NCBI GenBank assembly: GCA_947247005.1
Contig: OX365948.1
Coordinates: 434,001-498,000 of the forward strand
Direction: 5' to 3'
Origin: Spisula solida
Taxonomy: Eukaryota > Mollusca > Bivalvia > Venerida > Mactridae
DNA: 64,000 bases
Both the position numbers and the translations under genes were made by a program. The notes under the pieces are model-generated. The model saw only the letters and a program-made list of their open reading frames with translations, was not told where the DNA came from and ran no database searches. The number at the start of each line of letters is the position of its first letter. The first letter of the stretch is position 1. Below are positions 40,537-53,329 of this stretch, one piece after another.

Positions 40537-41943
40537 TCATAAACGTTCTGACTCCCTTCTGGAGATGTTAACTGATTTACGGAATTTCCATGTAAGTCTT
40601 TGCCACATACTAGGTTTATTATCACCTTGTCCGTATCTCATCTGTTTTGGCTGACTGTGTAAATACATGTCCATGTGTTGTTTGTCCTCACTGGTGTCCA
40701 CGCCACTATCACTACTGTTTGGACTTTCCATTGGAATACCATTCTTAAGTTTTAAGAAGTCTTCATATGATGGGGCACCGGTTTCGCTTCCAAACATTGC
40801 CGGGTTATCAACACGTTTTCTATCTTTGTTATGTTTGATGTATCGACCTTTCGCCGATGTACTTTTTACAGTCCTGTCTCCCCAACCGATTTTAGAATCT
40901 GAAAATGTGAAGTCACGTATTGTGTTACGTTTAACGTCTTTCTCAGTGTGTTTTTTCTTTGATTTAGAACTTTTCTTGTCGGACTTATTTGATTTTGGAG
41001 GTTTTGGTGCCGGCTTGTCACCTTTTCTCACATATTGTCGAAGATTTGGTGGAGGGCGTTGTGGCATTCTCCTCGGTGCGTCAAATTCATAATCCTCTTC
41101 TTGCATATATTTCCCAAAGTCTTCTCCTTCAAATTCTTTATATAAATGCGAGGAACTATTTCTCTTGGTTGTGTTATAGTCAATAACTGGTTCACTGAAA
41201 TCTTCATCATCAAACATCATGGTTAATTCTTCATCATCGTAATCAGGCGGAGGAATATATGGGTATGTTATACCAGGACCTCTTTGCTCGGTGTGCGATG
41301 AAGGCGGGACTTTCTGTGCTTCCTGCCAAGAAGAACTACTTTCACTCCTGTGACGAGACGAACTACTTACTTTCCTGTCTCTAGAATTAAACGCATGGTT
41401 ATCTATTCCTGATGAAAAATCTATATCACCACCTTGTTCCTCAAAGTCTATATCAAAACCTTCTTCGTCGGATCTTTGTGACACAGATCTTTTAAAAGAA
41501 TGGTTGTTGGTCGTCGGCTCTATTGTCAAATCCTCAGAGCTATCAGGCACATTCGGTGCTCGGCGCTTACGCCTTTGTGGAGGTACGGGTGTTTCTTCCT
41601 GAGTATCAACATGGTTGCTTTCAATTTGCAATGGAACATCTTTATCGCCTATTACTAAAGGTTTTGCTGAATATTCCAAGGGTGAATTATGAACTTGTGC
41701 AGTTACCGTTCTTTCCGACGGCTCACTGGGATGTGTTGGGGACTGAATCAGTATTTTTGGTTTGTAGTTCCCAATCATTGGTAGCGCTGCATTGCCTCCT
41801 GAGGGTGGTTTAGGGGCTTGCTTGTTCTTGAACATGTTAAAACTACTCTTCCTATCCAGCATGTTCTGAGATTTCTGTACGTCTTTCACACCAACTTTAC
41901 CACTGAACACGTCCTCAACATGACGTATTTGACGTTCAGCCAT
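40537..41943 (-). CDS. 468-aa disordered scaffold-like protein, single coding exon
   Basis: The frame runs from ATG 41943 (context AACCATGG) to TGA 40539-40537. An acceptor (TTTGCAG) at 41980-41979 shows that at least one 5' UTR exon lies upstream. I do not recognise the family. The sequence is low in hydrophobic residues and rich in Ser, Asp, Glu, Lys and Pro, so mostly disordered. Docking motifs visible are APKPP (twice, SH3 type), PVPPQRRKRRAPNVP (resembling the KRAP motif of cordon-bleu proteins), PPPDYDDEE (a PPxY WW-domain ligand), APSYEDFLKLKNG, SPNSSDSGVDTSED (an acidic phospho-site-like patch) and a basic C-terminus WQRLTWKFRKSV. This profile fits a cytoskeletal or signalling adaptor, by inference. 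Frames on the other strand here are shadows. Confidence 0.8.
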   Translation of the reverse strand: MAERQIRHVEDVFSGKVGVKDVQKSQNMLDRKSSFNMFKNKQAPKPPSGGNAALPMIGNYKPKILIQSPTHPSEPSERTVTAQVHNSPLEYSAKPLVIGDKDVPLQIESNHVDTQEETPVPPQRRKRRAPNVPDSSEDLTIEPTTNNHSFKRSVSQRSDEEGFDIDFEEQGGDIDFSSGIDNHAFNSRDRKVSSSSRHRSESSSSWQEAQKVPPSSHTEQRGPGITYPYIPPPDYDDEELTMMFDDEDFSEPVIDYNTTKRNSSSHLYKEFEGEDFGKYMQEEDYEFDAPRRMPQRPPPNLRQYVRKGDKPAPKPPKSNKSDKKSSKSKKKHTEKDVKRNTIRDFTFSDSKIGWGDRTVKSTSAKGRYIKHNKDRKRVDNPAMFGSETGAPSYEDFLKLKNGIPMESPNSSDSGVDTSEDKQHMDMYLHSQPKQMRYGQGDNKPSMWQRLTWKFRKSVNISRRESERL

Positions 41944-41978
41944 GGTTGGCTTTATTTTATGTCTGTCTTGTTAAATGT

Positions 41979-43144
41979 CTGCAAATAGAAAATAAATCAT
42001 TCAGTTAAAGTTAAAACTCGCCAACCATACGATACATACGGTATTAACTCCCCTGATTACATTGTTCTCAACAGACAGTCTTTATATATTTGCAAAATAC
42101 GAGTAGCACAGTTTTTGCGATCTGCTGACGAGCGGGTGTATGTATTCTCATTTTCAATCAACAATGCGGTAATGTACAAAATGTAACAAGTAAATCTAGA
42201 TTCGTTCTGCGCTCTTATCATGCATATTTTAAAATAGTCTATGTTTGCTTAGGTCGAGCCAATGAAGCTCGGAGATTATGTGTAGTTAAGCCACCTCAAT
42301 AATAAGTCTATTTCCAAAATTAAGACCACACTATTCAAGTGATATTTTACGCTTGTTTCTCTCTTAACTAAACCTCATTTGTACGCAAAACCAACTCAAC
42401 ATTACAAAGCCCAGTTGCGTTCAAGCTTCATAAGGGTGTACTTATTAACGAGGTTTTACTTTATACCATCAAACATAATTTCATCACACGGAAACTATTA
42501 CCCGAAGACAAGTTTAATTAGTAAGTACAACAACACAATAAATGAATATATACATACATAAATGTAATCCTATTTTAACAAAATAGTCACCTTTTAAAAG
42601 AAGTATTTATATAAATAACGGAGTATACTCTGCATTCCGTATTAGATAACCTTAGAGTTAAACACAAACCAAGGATGTCGTCAGTTTGTTTTCATACTCC
42701 TTAACATCTGATTACAGACGTTGATAAATGACAATGTTTGAAAGTTGTAAATATACATAGCAAACAAATAGGGCTACAGTTGGTAGACACAAGAAAACTA
42801 TATTTTTATATTATGTTTAAAGACTTCAAATTGTTAATTATTTTTCAGTCTTAGACTACACTTTCACATTAGCTCAACACACCAATACACAATCACGCAA
42901 CTTACTGACACCCCCACACATATAGGGGACATGACCGTAAGGGCACATAACTGACCTGACCAACTATTCAAATCCGGAACACTCAGTGACGCGCGGGTGA
43001 TCTATCAACTACACATGTACGATAATAATTAGGTCACAAATCACCCCGACGCCGGACGATGTCCGTGTATCCGATGTGTACCCGTGGACTAGGCAATGTG
43101 TTGACACCAGCCGATGAGTAGTAATGCATATCTAAAAAGATACT
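41979..43144. other. 5' flank of the disordered-protein gene
   Basis: Intron and upstream sequence of the - strand gene; no coding exon was recognised. GC content rises toward 42960-43110 (GACGCGCGGGTGAT, CCCCGACGCCGGACGATG), a possible promoter area. Confidence 0.3.
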
Positions 43145-43575
43145 TAAATTACTCCGGCTGCTGCTCGATCACCGAACAATGTCCGTCCGGCCACCGGCTC
43201 GATCACCGACAAATGTCCGTCCGGCCACCGGTCCAATCACCGACCAATGTCCGTCCGGCCACCGGCTCGATCACCGACAAATGTCCGTCCGGCCACCGGT
43301 CCGATCACCGACCAATGTCCGTCCGGCCACCGGCTCGATCACCGACCAATGTCCGTCCGGCCACCGGCTCGATCACCGAACAATGTCCGTCCGGCCACCG
43401 GCTCGATCACCGAATAATGTCCGTCCGGCCACCGGCTCGATCACCGACCAATCATTCGTCCGGCCACCGGCTCTATCACCGAACAATGTCCGTCCGGCCA
43501 CCGGCTCTATCACCGACCAATGTCCGTCCGGCCACCGGCTCTATCACCGACCAATGTCCGTCCGGCCGCCGGCCC
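43145..43575. repeat. GC-rich 34-bp minisatellite
   Basis: About 12 units of CCGTCCGGCCACCGGCTCGA plus TCACCGACAAATGT. The unit length is not divisible by three, so a 34-residue pattern recurs in the + frames; these are not genes. CpG-rich, about 1.2 kb upstream of the ATG at 41943. Confidence 0.9.
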
Positions 43576-43719
43576 GATTAGACCAAATAGGCGATCGGAT
43601 AACATTTGTGATAACCTGGCGAGCAAAGTCAAACAGAAGAACGGGTGGGGTAAGGTATTTCGAAAGTAAATTAAAGAATGAATGAAAGAGTTTACCAGTG
43701 ATTCAGTTGAAGCAAACAT

Positions 43720-44880
43720 ATACTGCGGTTAAACAATCACTCGTGTGAATAAATATTTCGTGAGATTTCACCATTGAATGAGGGATTATATTATGTATAT
43801 AAATTGAAAGCATTTTACATTTGGCAACGCCCATAGTTCATACATGTATTCATTCAGCGTTCTGCTTCAGATAAAGGTTACTCATCTGAGAGTTTGAATG
43901 TATAATCAATGTTGAAATAACATGACTGGGACCCAACTCATGGTGCTGTTCAATATTACACTGATATACATGTAAAGAAATTGGGTAAGGAACTAATACA
44001 CGACGTCACGAATGAGTGAATCATGTTAAAAATGATCTAGTACGTACGTGTTTGATAAAATCAGAACATTTACTGTAACACAGTTGTTAGTTTTATTTTA
44101 GTATTTATACAGAGTGACTGATGTAATATTATAAATACCTTATTATAAATACCACATTTGCCCCCGGTATTGAACATTCAACCATGTGTGAGAAATGCTG
44201 GGTCTAGTTATAACAATATCATATGTTAGACCTATATTATATAGTACATGTATTCGGATCATACAGTGCCCACCAAAAATAAGTACATTGTATACAGTAA
44301 ATATTTGTTGCAAAATTAAATTCGGTTAAATTTTTCAATATAATTTATGTTTATCAGACGGTCACAAATACACTAGTTTCTGAAACTACAGTTACTAAAT
44401 GAGTCAAAATAGAGATAGAAATAAAGATGTTCGAAACTAAAATAACCATGTGATCAAAACGGCTGATTTTTTCATCTTTGTGTGACAAATTTACCATTCA
44501 AGAGGGACAAAGACACTTTAGATTTTGCACCCAGGGTACCAACTAATGTATGACCTTTCCATTTAAAAACGAAACTATTCCTCTTCTTCAAATATAGTGT
44601 TTCTTCACTGTTCTGCAAATAGTATTATTACATGCAAGTCAGTGGGCAAATAACATATGTACGGTGGGCAGTGTAGATAGCCTATTGTAAGTAAATGTTG
44701 TATGTACAAATGTATTCATGTACTGTCAAGTTTGTCTGTAAAAACCAAGCACGTGAGCAGCAATAAGAGGTATTCTATCTATTGTATGACAGATGGTATT
44801 TCTTAACAGGTTAGATATCAATAACAATTTCTGACCGGAGATTAACAATGGTGGTCTTTACAGACGGACATTCTGATATA
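43720..44880. other. Intergenic, nothing recognised
   Basis: AT-rich sequence with no supported gene. Confidence 0.3.
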
Positions 44881-45010
44881 CGAGGGATGTTCAGAAATAA
44901 CGTAGACTTTTGCTCTTGAGTTCGCATTAGTTAAAGAACGGAAGTAATAAATAGACCCTCATAATTCGGAATCTTTCTGTGATCGGTACACCAAATTACA
45001 CCAAATATAT
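44881..45010 (+). mobile_element. Mariner-like 5' terminus
   Basis: After TA at 44879-44880 comes CGAGGGATGTTCAGAAATAA, which resembles the CGAGG(T/G)GTGTTCAAAAAGTA termini of irritans-type mariners. I found no matching right end or transposase, so it is truncated. Confidence 0.4.
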
Positions 45011-45119
45011 GTACAGTTTTCGTTCGCAGTTGGTCCCAGGCACACTGACAAATTTGATTGTACATGCAAGTAGTACATTATACAAATGAGCATGCTGCGA
45101 AATGAAGTACCAGTATGTA

Positions 45120-46180
45120 TCTACATGTGAATACAGTAAGGTATAGAAACAAAAAAAGAAAAAAGAAAGAAAAAACAGAAACAGAAAAAAAATATAAAAA
45201 GAAAAGAAGTGTTATACATGTACAATGATGTGTTCATTTCCTACCAGAAAACAATGATTCCTTGTATATATAGTCTATCAAGAAATGGTCATTTATAAAA
45301 TATAAATGTTTGTACATTTCTTTGTATTACATTCTAATATAAAATATAATTATATGTAATTCCTTTAAATAATAATAATAATGCAAGTGAGCCATACATA
45401 TTGTTAACATATGTTAGGATTTCCGTTGTACGTTTACCATGACTGGGTTATGTTTATTATGTTGTATTGTATTCTGTATACTCATGTGTCGTTTTTACGA
45501 TTTGAGTTAATAAAGATATGTTCTATTCTGTTCTGTTCTAATGAAGCAATCAATAAGTGTGTATATTCCCATCAATTCATTGCATTTGCATATTTATGAT
45601 ACTTCCATTATTTGCATTAATACAAATGTAGACTTATTATATATACAAACTACTCATTCACTTGGAATGGCAAAACACTCGTCAATGAAACTCGTTATAT
45701 CCGTTCAAATTGTTGCATTTTTACCTTGATAGCTATACAAATATGTTCTGATTCATTTACATTAATTACGACAAGTTCATTCTCCAACAGGACCAATGAA
45801 ACGGCACCAAATGTATTTTGAAATGGCTTCATGGTTTGTGTTTATTTGTTATAAGTGTACTGCTGTATCAATATGTCCAGTGTGTGTATGATAAGCCTGT
45901 ATGGCTGTTACTGTTATACTATCTACAAGGTACAGACATTAATCGTAAACTATATAGACATGGGACGGAATTGATTATATAATCCCCTCTATACAGCACA
46001 CACATTCACCGATACGGGATAAATAGCTTAGTATATATCGATTAAAACATAATTATTATGGGAAATGACGCAATAAAAACATTGTCACGGATGATTCCAG
46101 TCCGGTATTTAAGAATTATAATAGAAATTATCTTCTAAAACATAATACCCGACATTAAAACACAATTGTACATGTCGAGC
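45120..46180. other. Intergenic, A-rich and AT-rich, no gene
   Basis: An A-rich run with interspersed G at 45148-45208 and several short chance frames, none supported. Confidence 0.3.
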
Positions 46181-46184
46181 CGAC

Positions 46185-46308
46185 CGTAGCCTTTATTTGA
46201 CAGTCAGCCTTCTGCTATGGTAGGCATATGTATGCCTTCAACCGCATTTGAACCCGGGTCGCCAGATTGGACGCCAAGCCCGCTAACCATAGAGCTACGG
46301 AGGCACAC
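46185..46308 (-). mobile_element. tRNA-derived SINE
   Basis: On the - strand it starts GCCTCCGTAGCTCTATGGTT then AGCGGGCTTGG (A box) and has GACCCGGGTTCAAATGCGG (B box). A body follows (GAAGGCTGACTGTCAAATAA). This is the single-copy relative of the 79-bp array at 32860-33594. Confidence 0.7.
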
Positions 46309-47721
46309 ATGTAAGCACATGCAATGCTCAACCAGCGTAATCGAAGGTATTCTACGGTGAAATGAATAGTTCTTCAAAACTTTACTCTTATAAAATAATC
46401 ATTCCTCGTGTGAGGGCCGATCATTAGTAATTGGTTCACACATTCGACGCCCTGCTCAGTCCTCAGTCGTATATAGATGGCAGAAGTGTTGTTCCTGTAT
46501 TATCACTAAAATGGTGATATAAACGCAACAGAACACGTTCTAGAAATTAAGCAAAGGTGAATATCAATTGGCAATGGATGCAAGTAACTTTGGTCGAAGT
46601 GTTCAGACTCATTTACCATGAGTAGATGGTTATATCCATGCCCTATCTTTATAACTAGTTTGCACATACTTCAAGTCTTGAAGAATACTATACTTGAAAG
46701 TACAAGATCGTGCTATTGCCTAGTTTGTCTATTTTACGCCTATTAAACAAACATGCGGCATCAGACACCAACTGCGAACTTAAACAAACATGCGGCATCA
46801 GACATCAACTGCGAACTATTGAACATCTCTACATACAGTTTAGTTTAGTTCCACTTACTTATTTTTTGTATTCAATCTCTACATACAGTTTGTTTTAAGT
46901 TTTGATAGAAGGTATTTAGTGTGATTTTATTTTGTTTTGCACACGTTGTCTCCAAAACAGAAGTAATCCGTAAACACAGTGTATAAACCAAATCACTGTA
47001 TGACTTATTAGGATACTGCCCTTTTCAAATCGTATATGACTTATTGTTAACAAAAGCATCTGTGATTTCCGATCACTGTATGACTTATTGGAAGACTATA
47101 TTATAAGACTATATTTTAACGTGTATGCTTTATTGCGATAACCGGAAGTTGACTCGTTCATACACTTTGAACCGAAAATACGACACGTGGTTAGCTGTAA
47201 TAATCATACAATGTATTTCGAAGTGGCGCTTTAATAGCAATGCTAAGTATCAGCTGACAGGGTACGTTACGGATACAGTTTCAAATTCGATTTATATCAG
47301 TGTAAATATACAAATATCGTGATAATAACGTATAGTATACAGATAATATATAACGTAACAATGCTATGTAGGTCATGCTAATGTGATTGTTTCCGGTTAT
47401 TTAACGTGACCTACAAGGCGGATGTAGGCGTTTACTAATGCCAGGTGTCTGGTTACGTCTGTGACTTTGCGCTTTAAAACATTTTTGTTTAAATAAGCTA
47501 TGTAATTTACAGTAGACGACTATGTTTACTATGACGACCCATATAGTGAGTGATTATGTTTTACTACTTTTGTTTAATCGTGATTTGCAATGTTTTTATC
47601 AAAATTTTGTGTAGTCATATATACTGTGGTATCTATCATGGAATATAAGCAAGCGTGCTCCTCAACAATCAACTGACCAACTCTCCAAATACATGACTGG
47701 TTACATGACGGTAGCCAATAC
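46309..47721. other. Intergenic, nothing certain
   Basis: A duplicated 30-bp segment (AAACAAACATGCGGCATCAG then ACA.CAACTGCGAACT) near 46745-46816 and the word CACTGTATGACTTATT at two places near 46990 and 47080. No gene. Confidence 0.35.
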
Positions 47722-48088
47722 AGCCAATATCATGGAAGATCAACATTCCCTACTATACAGTGACCAATATCATGGAAGATCAACATTCCCGTCTATACAG
47801 TGACCAATATCATGGAAGATCAACATTCCCTACTATACAGTGACCACTATCATGGAAGATCAACATTCCCTACTATACAGTGACCAATATCATGGAAGAT
47901 CAACATTCCCTACTATACAGTGACCAATATCACGGAAGATCAACATTCCATACTATACAGTGACCAATATCACGGAAGATCAACATTCCCTACTATACAG
48001 TGACCAATATCACGGAAGATCAACATTCCCTACTATACAGTGACCAATATCATAGAAGATCAACATTCCCTACTATACAGTGACCAAT
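47722..48088. repeat. 40-bp minisatellite
   Basis: Nine or so copies of GACCAATATCATGGAAGATC plus AACATTCCCTACTATACAGT. Confidence 0.9.
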
Positions 48089-48497
48089 AAAGTTGACGAT
48101 CATTGTCAGCAAGGATAAAACTATGGCATAAACAATGCCTAACGATAGTTTCTGTATCTGCCCCGGTCAGTCAGTAACACTCGAAAGATAGAAGTCTGCG
48201 ACCAACCCCATGTTTACGAGAATGTATTCATATTCCTCATAGCAAGGATACGAGAGTCCTTTAAAAGTGATAGTGTAAGTACTTTATGTGGCAATGCTTT
48301 AGCAATTAAGGAAAATGATAAAGAAAGCTGATTGAAACATTGAGACAAATAATGAATATACATGTACTTTGCGAGTGCGCGTGCGTTGGAAAGTTATCAC
48401 TGGCAAGCATATTACTATACTGCCTAAACTAGCATATAGTATACAAAACAATACAATACATAGTATACAAGTGCTACATACTAAACATTTAACTAAT

Positions 48498-48646
48498 ACT
48501 ATAACAACATAATTATAGAACGGAATACTGCAATTATAACAACATAATTATAGAACGGAATACTGTAATTATAACAACATAGTTATAGAACGGAATACTG
48601 TAATTATAACAACATAGTTATAGAACGGAATACTGTAATTATAACA
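48498..48646. repeat. 35-bp minisatellite
   Basis: About four copies of AATTATAACAACATAATTAT plus AGAACGGAATACTGT. Confidence 0.85.
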
Positions 48647-49077
48647 TCATACCCTTAGTCCGATACCTATCTATAGCATTACGTAAATACTTTATCTCAT
48701 ATTCTGTAATGTCGGTCAGCACATTTATCTAAACACAGCAGGCAGGTGGGGCCACCAATTAAACACTTTCTACTTGAAATGTAGCAAACACCTAGATTGT
48801 ATCCTTATATACAAAGCGTGTACAAGGGGATGTACGCTTTATTGCAAAACAAAATAGTTACGGTGCGACGGAGAATAGTGCATATAGAGCCTTACAATTG
48901 CTTGCATCTTTTGATATCTTAATTAATGCATTTAAGATCTCGTATATAGCCGGTATTGGTGTGTACAGTGTTCTGCATTATAATCGACAACAGTGGACAG
49001 AAGCTCACAAAACATCAGTGCATCAACAACAAACAAGAAAATCTATCTTACAACATAACACGTCTGTATCATCATTA

Positions 49078-50240
49078 GCAACAGCATGCAGTCACAGATA
49101 CAGCAGTAGCAACAGTACGCAGCCACAGATACAGCAGTAGCAACAGCACGCAGCCACAGATACAGCAGTAGCAACAACATGCAGCCACATATACAGCAGT
49201 AGCAACAACATGCAGCCACATATACAGCAGTAGCAACAGCATGCAGTCACAGATACAGCAGTAGCAACAGCACGCAGCCACAGATACAGCAGTAGCAACA
49301 GCATGCAGCCACAGATACAGCAGTAGCAACAACATGCAGCCACATATACAGCAGTAGCAACAGCATGCAGCCACATATACAGCATTAGCAACAACATGCA
49401 GCCACATATACAGCAGTAGCAACAGCATGCAGCCACATATACAGCATTAGCAACAACATGCAGCCACATATACAGCAGTAGCAACAGCATGCAGCCACAT
49501 ATACAGCAGTAGCAACAACATGCAGCCACATATACAGCAGTAGCAACAGCATGCAGCCACATATACAGCAGTAGCAACAACATGCAGCCACATATACAGC
49601 AGTAGCAACAGCATGCAGCCACATATACAGCAGTAGCAACAACATGCAGCCACATATACAGCAGTAGCAACAGCATGCAGCCACATATACAGCAGTAGCA
49701 ACAGCATGCAGTCACAGATACAGCAGTAGCAACAGCATGTAGCCACAGATACAGCAGTAGCAACAGCACGCAGCCATAGATACAGCAGTAGCAACAGCAC
49801 GCAGCCACAGATACAGCAGTAGCAACAGCATGCAGCCACATATACAGCAGTAGCAACAACATGTAGCCACAGATACAGCAGTAGCAACAGCATGCAGTCA
49901 CAGATACAGCAGTAGCAACAGCATGTAGCCACAGATACAGCAGTAGCAACAGCACGCAGCCATAGATACAGCAGTAGCAACAGCACGCAGCCACAGATAC
50001 AGCAGTAGCAACAGCATGCAGCCACATATACAGCAGTAGCAACAACATGTAGCCACAGATACAGCAGTAGCAACAGCATGCAGCCACCTAATATACAGCA
50101 GTAGCAACAGCATGCAGTCACAGATACAGCAGTAGCAACAGCATGCAGTCACAGATATAGCAGTAGCAACAGGATGCAGCCACAGATACAGCAGTAGCAA
50201 CAGCATGCAGCCACAGATACAGCAGTAGCAACAGCACTGT
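49078..50240. repeat. 31-bp CAG-rich minisatellite, open in all minus frames
   Basis: About 37 units of CAGCCACATATACAGCAGTA plus GCAACAACATG with variants (CAGATA, CACGCAG). No unit contains a stop in any - strand frame, so overlapping reading frames of up to 331 codons of Cys/Leu/Tyr/Val repeats appear. They share no start context or flanking splice sites and are considered non-coding. A CAACAGTAACAG run follows to about 50330. Confidence 0.9.
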
Positions 50241-50339
50241 ACAGCAACAGTAAATCAACAGTAACAGTAACAGCAACAGTAGCAACCTGACCATCAACCA
50301 GCAGAAGTAACAACAGCAGCATCAACAATAACACAACAA

Positions 50340-51700
50340 CAAACCACCGACAGACGTAGGAGTTGGTGATGGTGTGGTATCATTTGTTAATCTATAATGC
50401 TCATGTGAATTTGAGGTTACTTGGTTCGAGGTTTCAATTACGAGCTTACACGAACTCAAAAAACGAAGTTAAAAGATAAATGCAAACAAATTCTATGCAA
50501 AATTATAATTACATGTAACTGCAAGCGAAAATTTGCATTTGTAAATTAATGTATCTTTTTATATTTGCATACTGAAACCTCCGGTGTGTTAATTATTCAA
50601 CATAATAGTTCTGACTACAGTGACATATATCATACTCTGTGATACAATTTATACCAGGTCCTATTAGGATCAATAATATCATTTGCATTTAACTAAAATG
50701 GTTCATGAATATTATACCTCACGAGCCATTAACACATTCATATGTCATCGTTCTCTCACCATAATACCAGACACTGCAAGCGGTTTGATATTCGGATTTC
50801 ATAGAACATGGAATGTCCAGAAAGCAAGACGAGACAAGAACTTCAGTAAATCACACACGAACGTGATCATTCTTTACGCTGATATTGTTACGATGATTTT
50901 TTATTTATTCATACAAGGGTTATTTAATACTCAGGTAAAAGTACCATATGGCATATACCTGATTGTATGTAATACAACACCGAGCTTATAATACCAACAA
51001 TTGTACACCGTAATCGTCATGAAACTGCAAGTAAACTATCATTTTAAGATCTCAACATGGAACACTTGAATGAATATTACAAATAGCATCAAACAGTCAT
51101 AAACGACATAAACATGACTGCGGGGACAATGGGGTGACTGACATGCATTGTATACGTTCTCCATTGGAATTCATGATTATATGGTCATACCCTGTTCCAT
51201 AGTAACCAAAGGTATAATTTAGATCCACTCAGTCCGAAACAAACGCACACACAGACGCCTACGTTACCGTGATGAGCTAGACTACGAAAAGTCGAGCTAA
51301 AAACGAAAGTGTTTAAAAGAATAAAATACGCACTTATTTATTACATTAACTGAATCGTAGTTTCGTCGACATCTTATTCTGTATTCTGAGTCGAATAGTT
51401 TGTGCATCATATTCTATTATATGAACGGCAGGATTGGCGGGTTATCAAACCTGAGTGTCTTGACCGCCAAAGGTTTTAAGAAAGTTGAAGTGATGGACAT
51501 ATTTATTTATTCTACCTAATGTGGCAGAAGAGCTTTGTTAAGATGTCCATTTTATCCGAACAGCAGTCGAGGACGCGCCGTTGTTTGTTGCAAGATTACG
51601 TCCGCTCCAAGAACTTCAAGGATAATTAAACGAAACTAAAATAATAAATTACAGTAGATGTTTACATAACCACACAACAATAATTGTGACCGATCCGTTC
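50340..51700. other. Intergenic, nothing recognised
   Basis: AT-rich; a 102-codon frame at 50683-50991 lacks any recognisable domain. Confidence 0.3.
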
Positions 51701-51705
51701 TAATC

Positions 51706-51930
51706 TCCTCGATAGCCTAGTGGTAGAGTGTCCGCTTTGAGTGCGGGAAGCCCCGACCTCGATTCCAGACCGCGTCATACCAAAGACGAAATGGTACCAA
51801 TATTTCCCAAGCTAGATGCTCAGCATAAAAGGGAAACTGGATTCTCTCATACCTTCGTGGGGATGATGTGTCAAGAATGATTAATTGGAAAAACTTCTTT
51901 CACAATCGACCTACAATAAATTGGTATAAA
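51706..51930 (+). mobile_element. tRNA-derived SINE
   Basis: The head GATAGCCTAGTGGTAGAGTG (A box) is followed by CGACCTCGATTCCAGAC (decayed B box). The body has TCTCTCATACCTTCGTGG and the tail TTTCACAATCGACCTACAAT. A related tail (TCTCTCATACTTTCGTGG, then TTTCCTAATCGACCTTAAAA) is at 29130-29235, suggesting a second copy there. Confidence 0.6.
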
Positions 51931-52903
51931 CTTCAAATCTTATAGTGCGTGAACGATTAAAATCATGTTTTTTCTTATACCTTATTTTATTAAATATTTA
52001 TATTTTTGATGCTCTTATATTCTTAGGAAGCTTAAAGTGCCCGTATGTTTTGCTTTCATGTGAATACCGACGATAAGGTTACGGTCACTGGTTTTAATGA
52101 ATTCAAAACACAAGAATAAATATGATTGATACAGACACAGGTCAACATTTAACGTCTTAAACCTATCAATACATTAAATGAGCTTCTATATATATAAATT
52201 TTAAGTTTATCTAATCCTGTCTATTCGAAAATACAAGCGATTTTTATTCGACACATTCAGGATTGTGTCATTTTGTTAATACCGGGAGCACATCTGCATT
52301 CTCTAGTAATATGTATTGAGCGATATAAAATTTGAATCTTTTTAAACTTCCTGTTCAATGCAAAAACACGGACAACGATGTTTAAAATGATAGCTAGATG
52401 ATGAACGTACGTATTAATTACGTTAAATTGAATTACATTAATACTGGATATCATATGTTGTGTTCATGTCGTTTTGATGTATTTCGGTTCGAGTCAATAC
52501 GGTCTATCGTCCACTTACTGCGTTGTTAGTCGTGCTGTACGTACGAGCGAGAACGTACTAACAAAACTATACAATAATCATGTCAAAGAAAAACGAGTAT
52601 GTCATCAAACTGTACCCATAGATGATGATTGCAGCACTGGTCCGTCCAGAGAGACAATCAATCCATAGGTTGTACGAACGATTCAGTTTTGTTAACGCCC
52701 AATAACAGACGATAATTGTCAGAATACAGAAAAGCAACATGTTGCTGTATATTGTATGATGAAAGTATATACACAGGTATTCAAGTGCAACATGTTTTTC
52801 CCACCATAAAAGCTCACTGTTATAGTTTATATGTTGTTCATTGTATCGAAACAAAAGTGAATTATATGCAAATTAAGATGTTTAATTTATTGAAGTTACC
52901 GCC
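51931..52903. other. Intergenic, nothing recognised
   Basis: AT-rich sequence without supported genes. Confidence 0.3.
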
Positions 52904-52908
52904 AGTAT

Positions 52909-53329
52909 CAGTGTAGCAATACCACGTGACTTTTGACTACAGTTACAAGAAGTAATGTGTAAACATTGGAACACAAATATAGCCATAAGTATTTTATTTC
53001 TTCATCGATTTCTATAAAATATACGCCACGCTTAGGGTAAAAGTATTTGCTTTCCGTGAAATATAAGATCTTTTTCAGCAGTTTTACCGATTTTTCCATT
53101 ACCATGTGAAACCTACACGTTCCATGGTTTCACAAGGTAATGGACAAAACGGCAGAGCCGCGGAAAAAGATTTTATATTTCATGGAAAGCAAATTATTGT
53201 CCCCTTAGCGTGGCGTATGTTTCATAGAAATCCATGAAGAAATAAAATACTTACACCTTTTTTATTTTCCAATGTTTACAAATTTCTTCTTGTAACTGTA
53301 GTCAAAAGTCACGTGGTATTGCTACACTG
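52909..53329. mobile_element. 421-bp fold-back (palindromic) element with target-site duplication
   Basis: The left end CAGTGTAGCAATACCACGTG followed by ACTTTTGACTACAGTTACAA is exactly matched in reverse complement at the right end (..CACGTGGTATTGCTACACTG). Pairing continues with scattered mismatches through nearly the whole length, leaving a centre near CCTACACGTTCCA. AGTAT flanks both sides (52904-52908 and 53330-53334). It has no transposase. Confidence 0.85.

Noticed and set aside
40667..41813. Plus-strand frames within 40537-41943
   Set aside because: Antisense shadows of the 468-residue coding exon.
43114..43685. 155- and 168-codon frames (CPSGHRLDHRPMSVRPP repeats)
   Set aside because: Products of the 34-bp array; no domain or splice evidence.
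49092..50206. 331-, 224- and 117-codon minus frames rich in Cys, Leu and Tyr
   Set aside because: The 31-bp repeat lacks stops in all minus frames; overlapping frames cannot all be genes.
49078..50240. CRISPR-like array
   Set aside because: Repeats are contiguous with no unique spacers; this is eukaryotic minisatellite DNA. The same holds for the other arrays.
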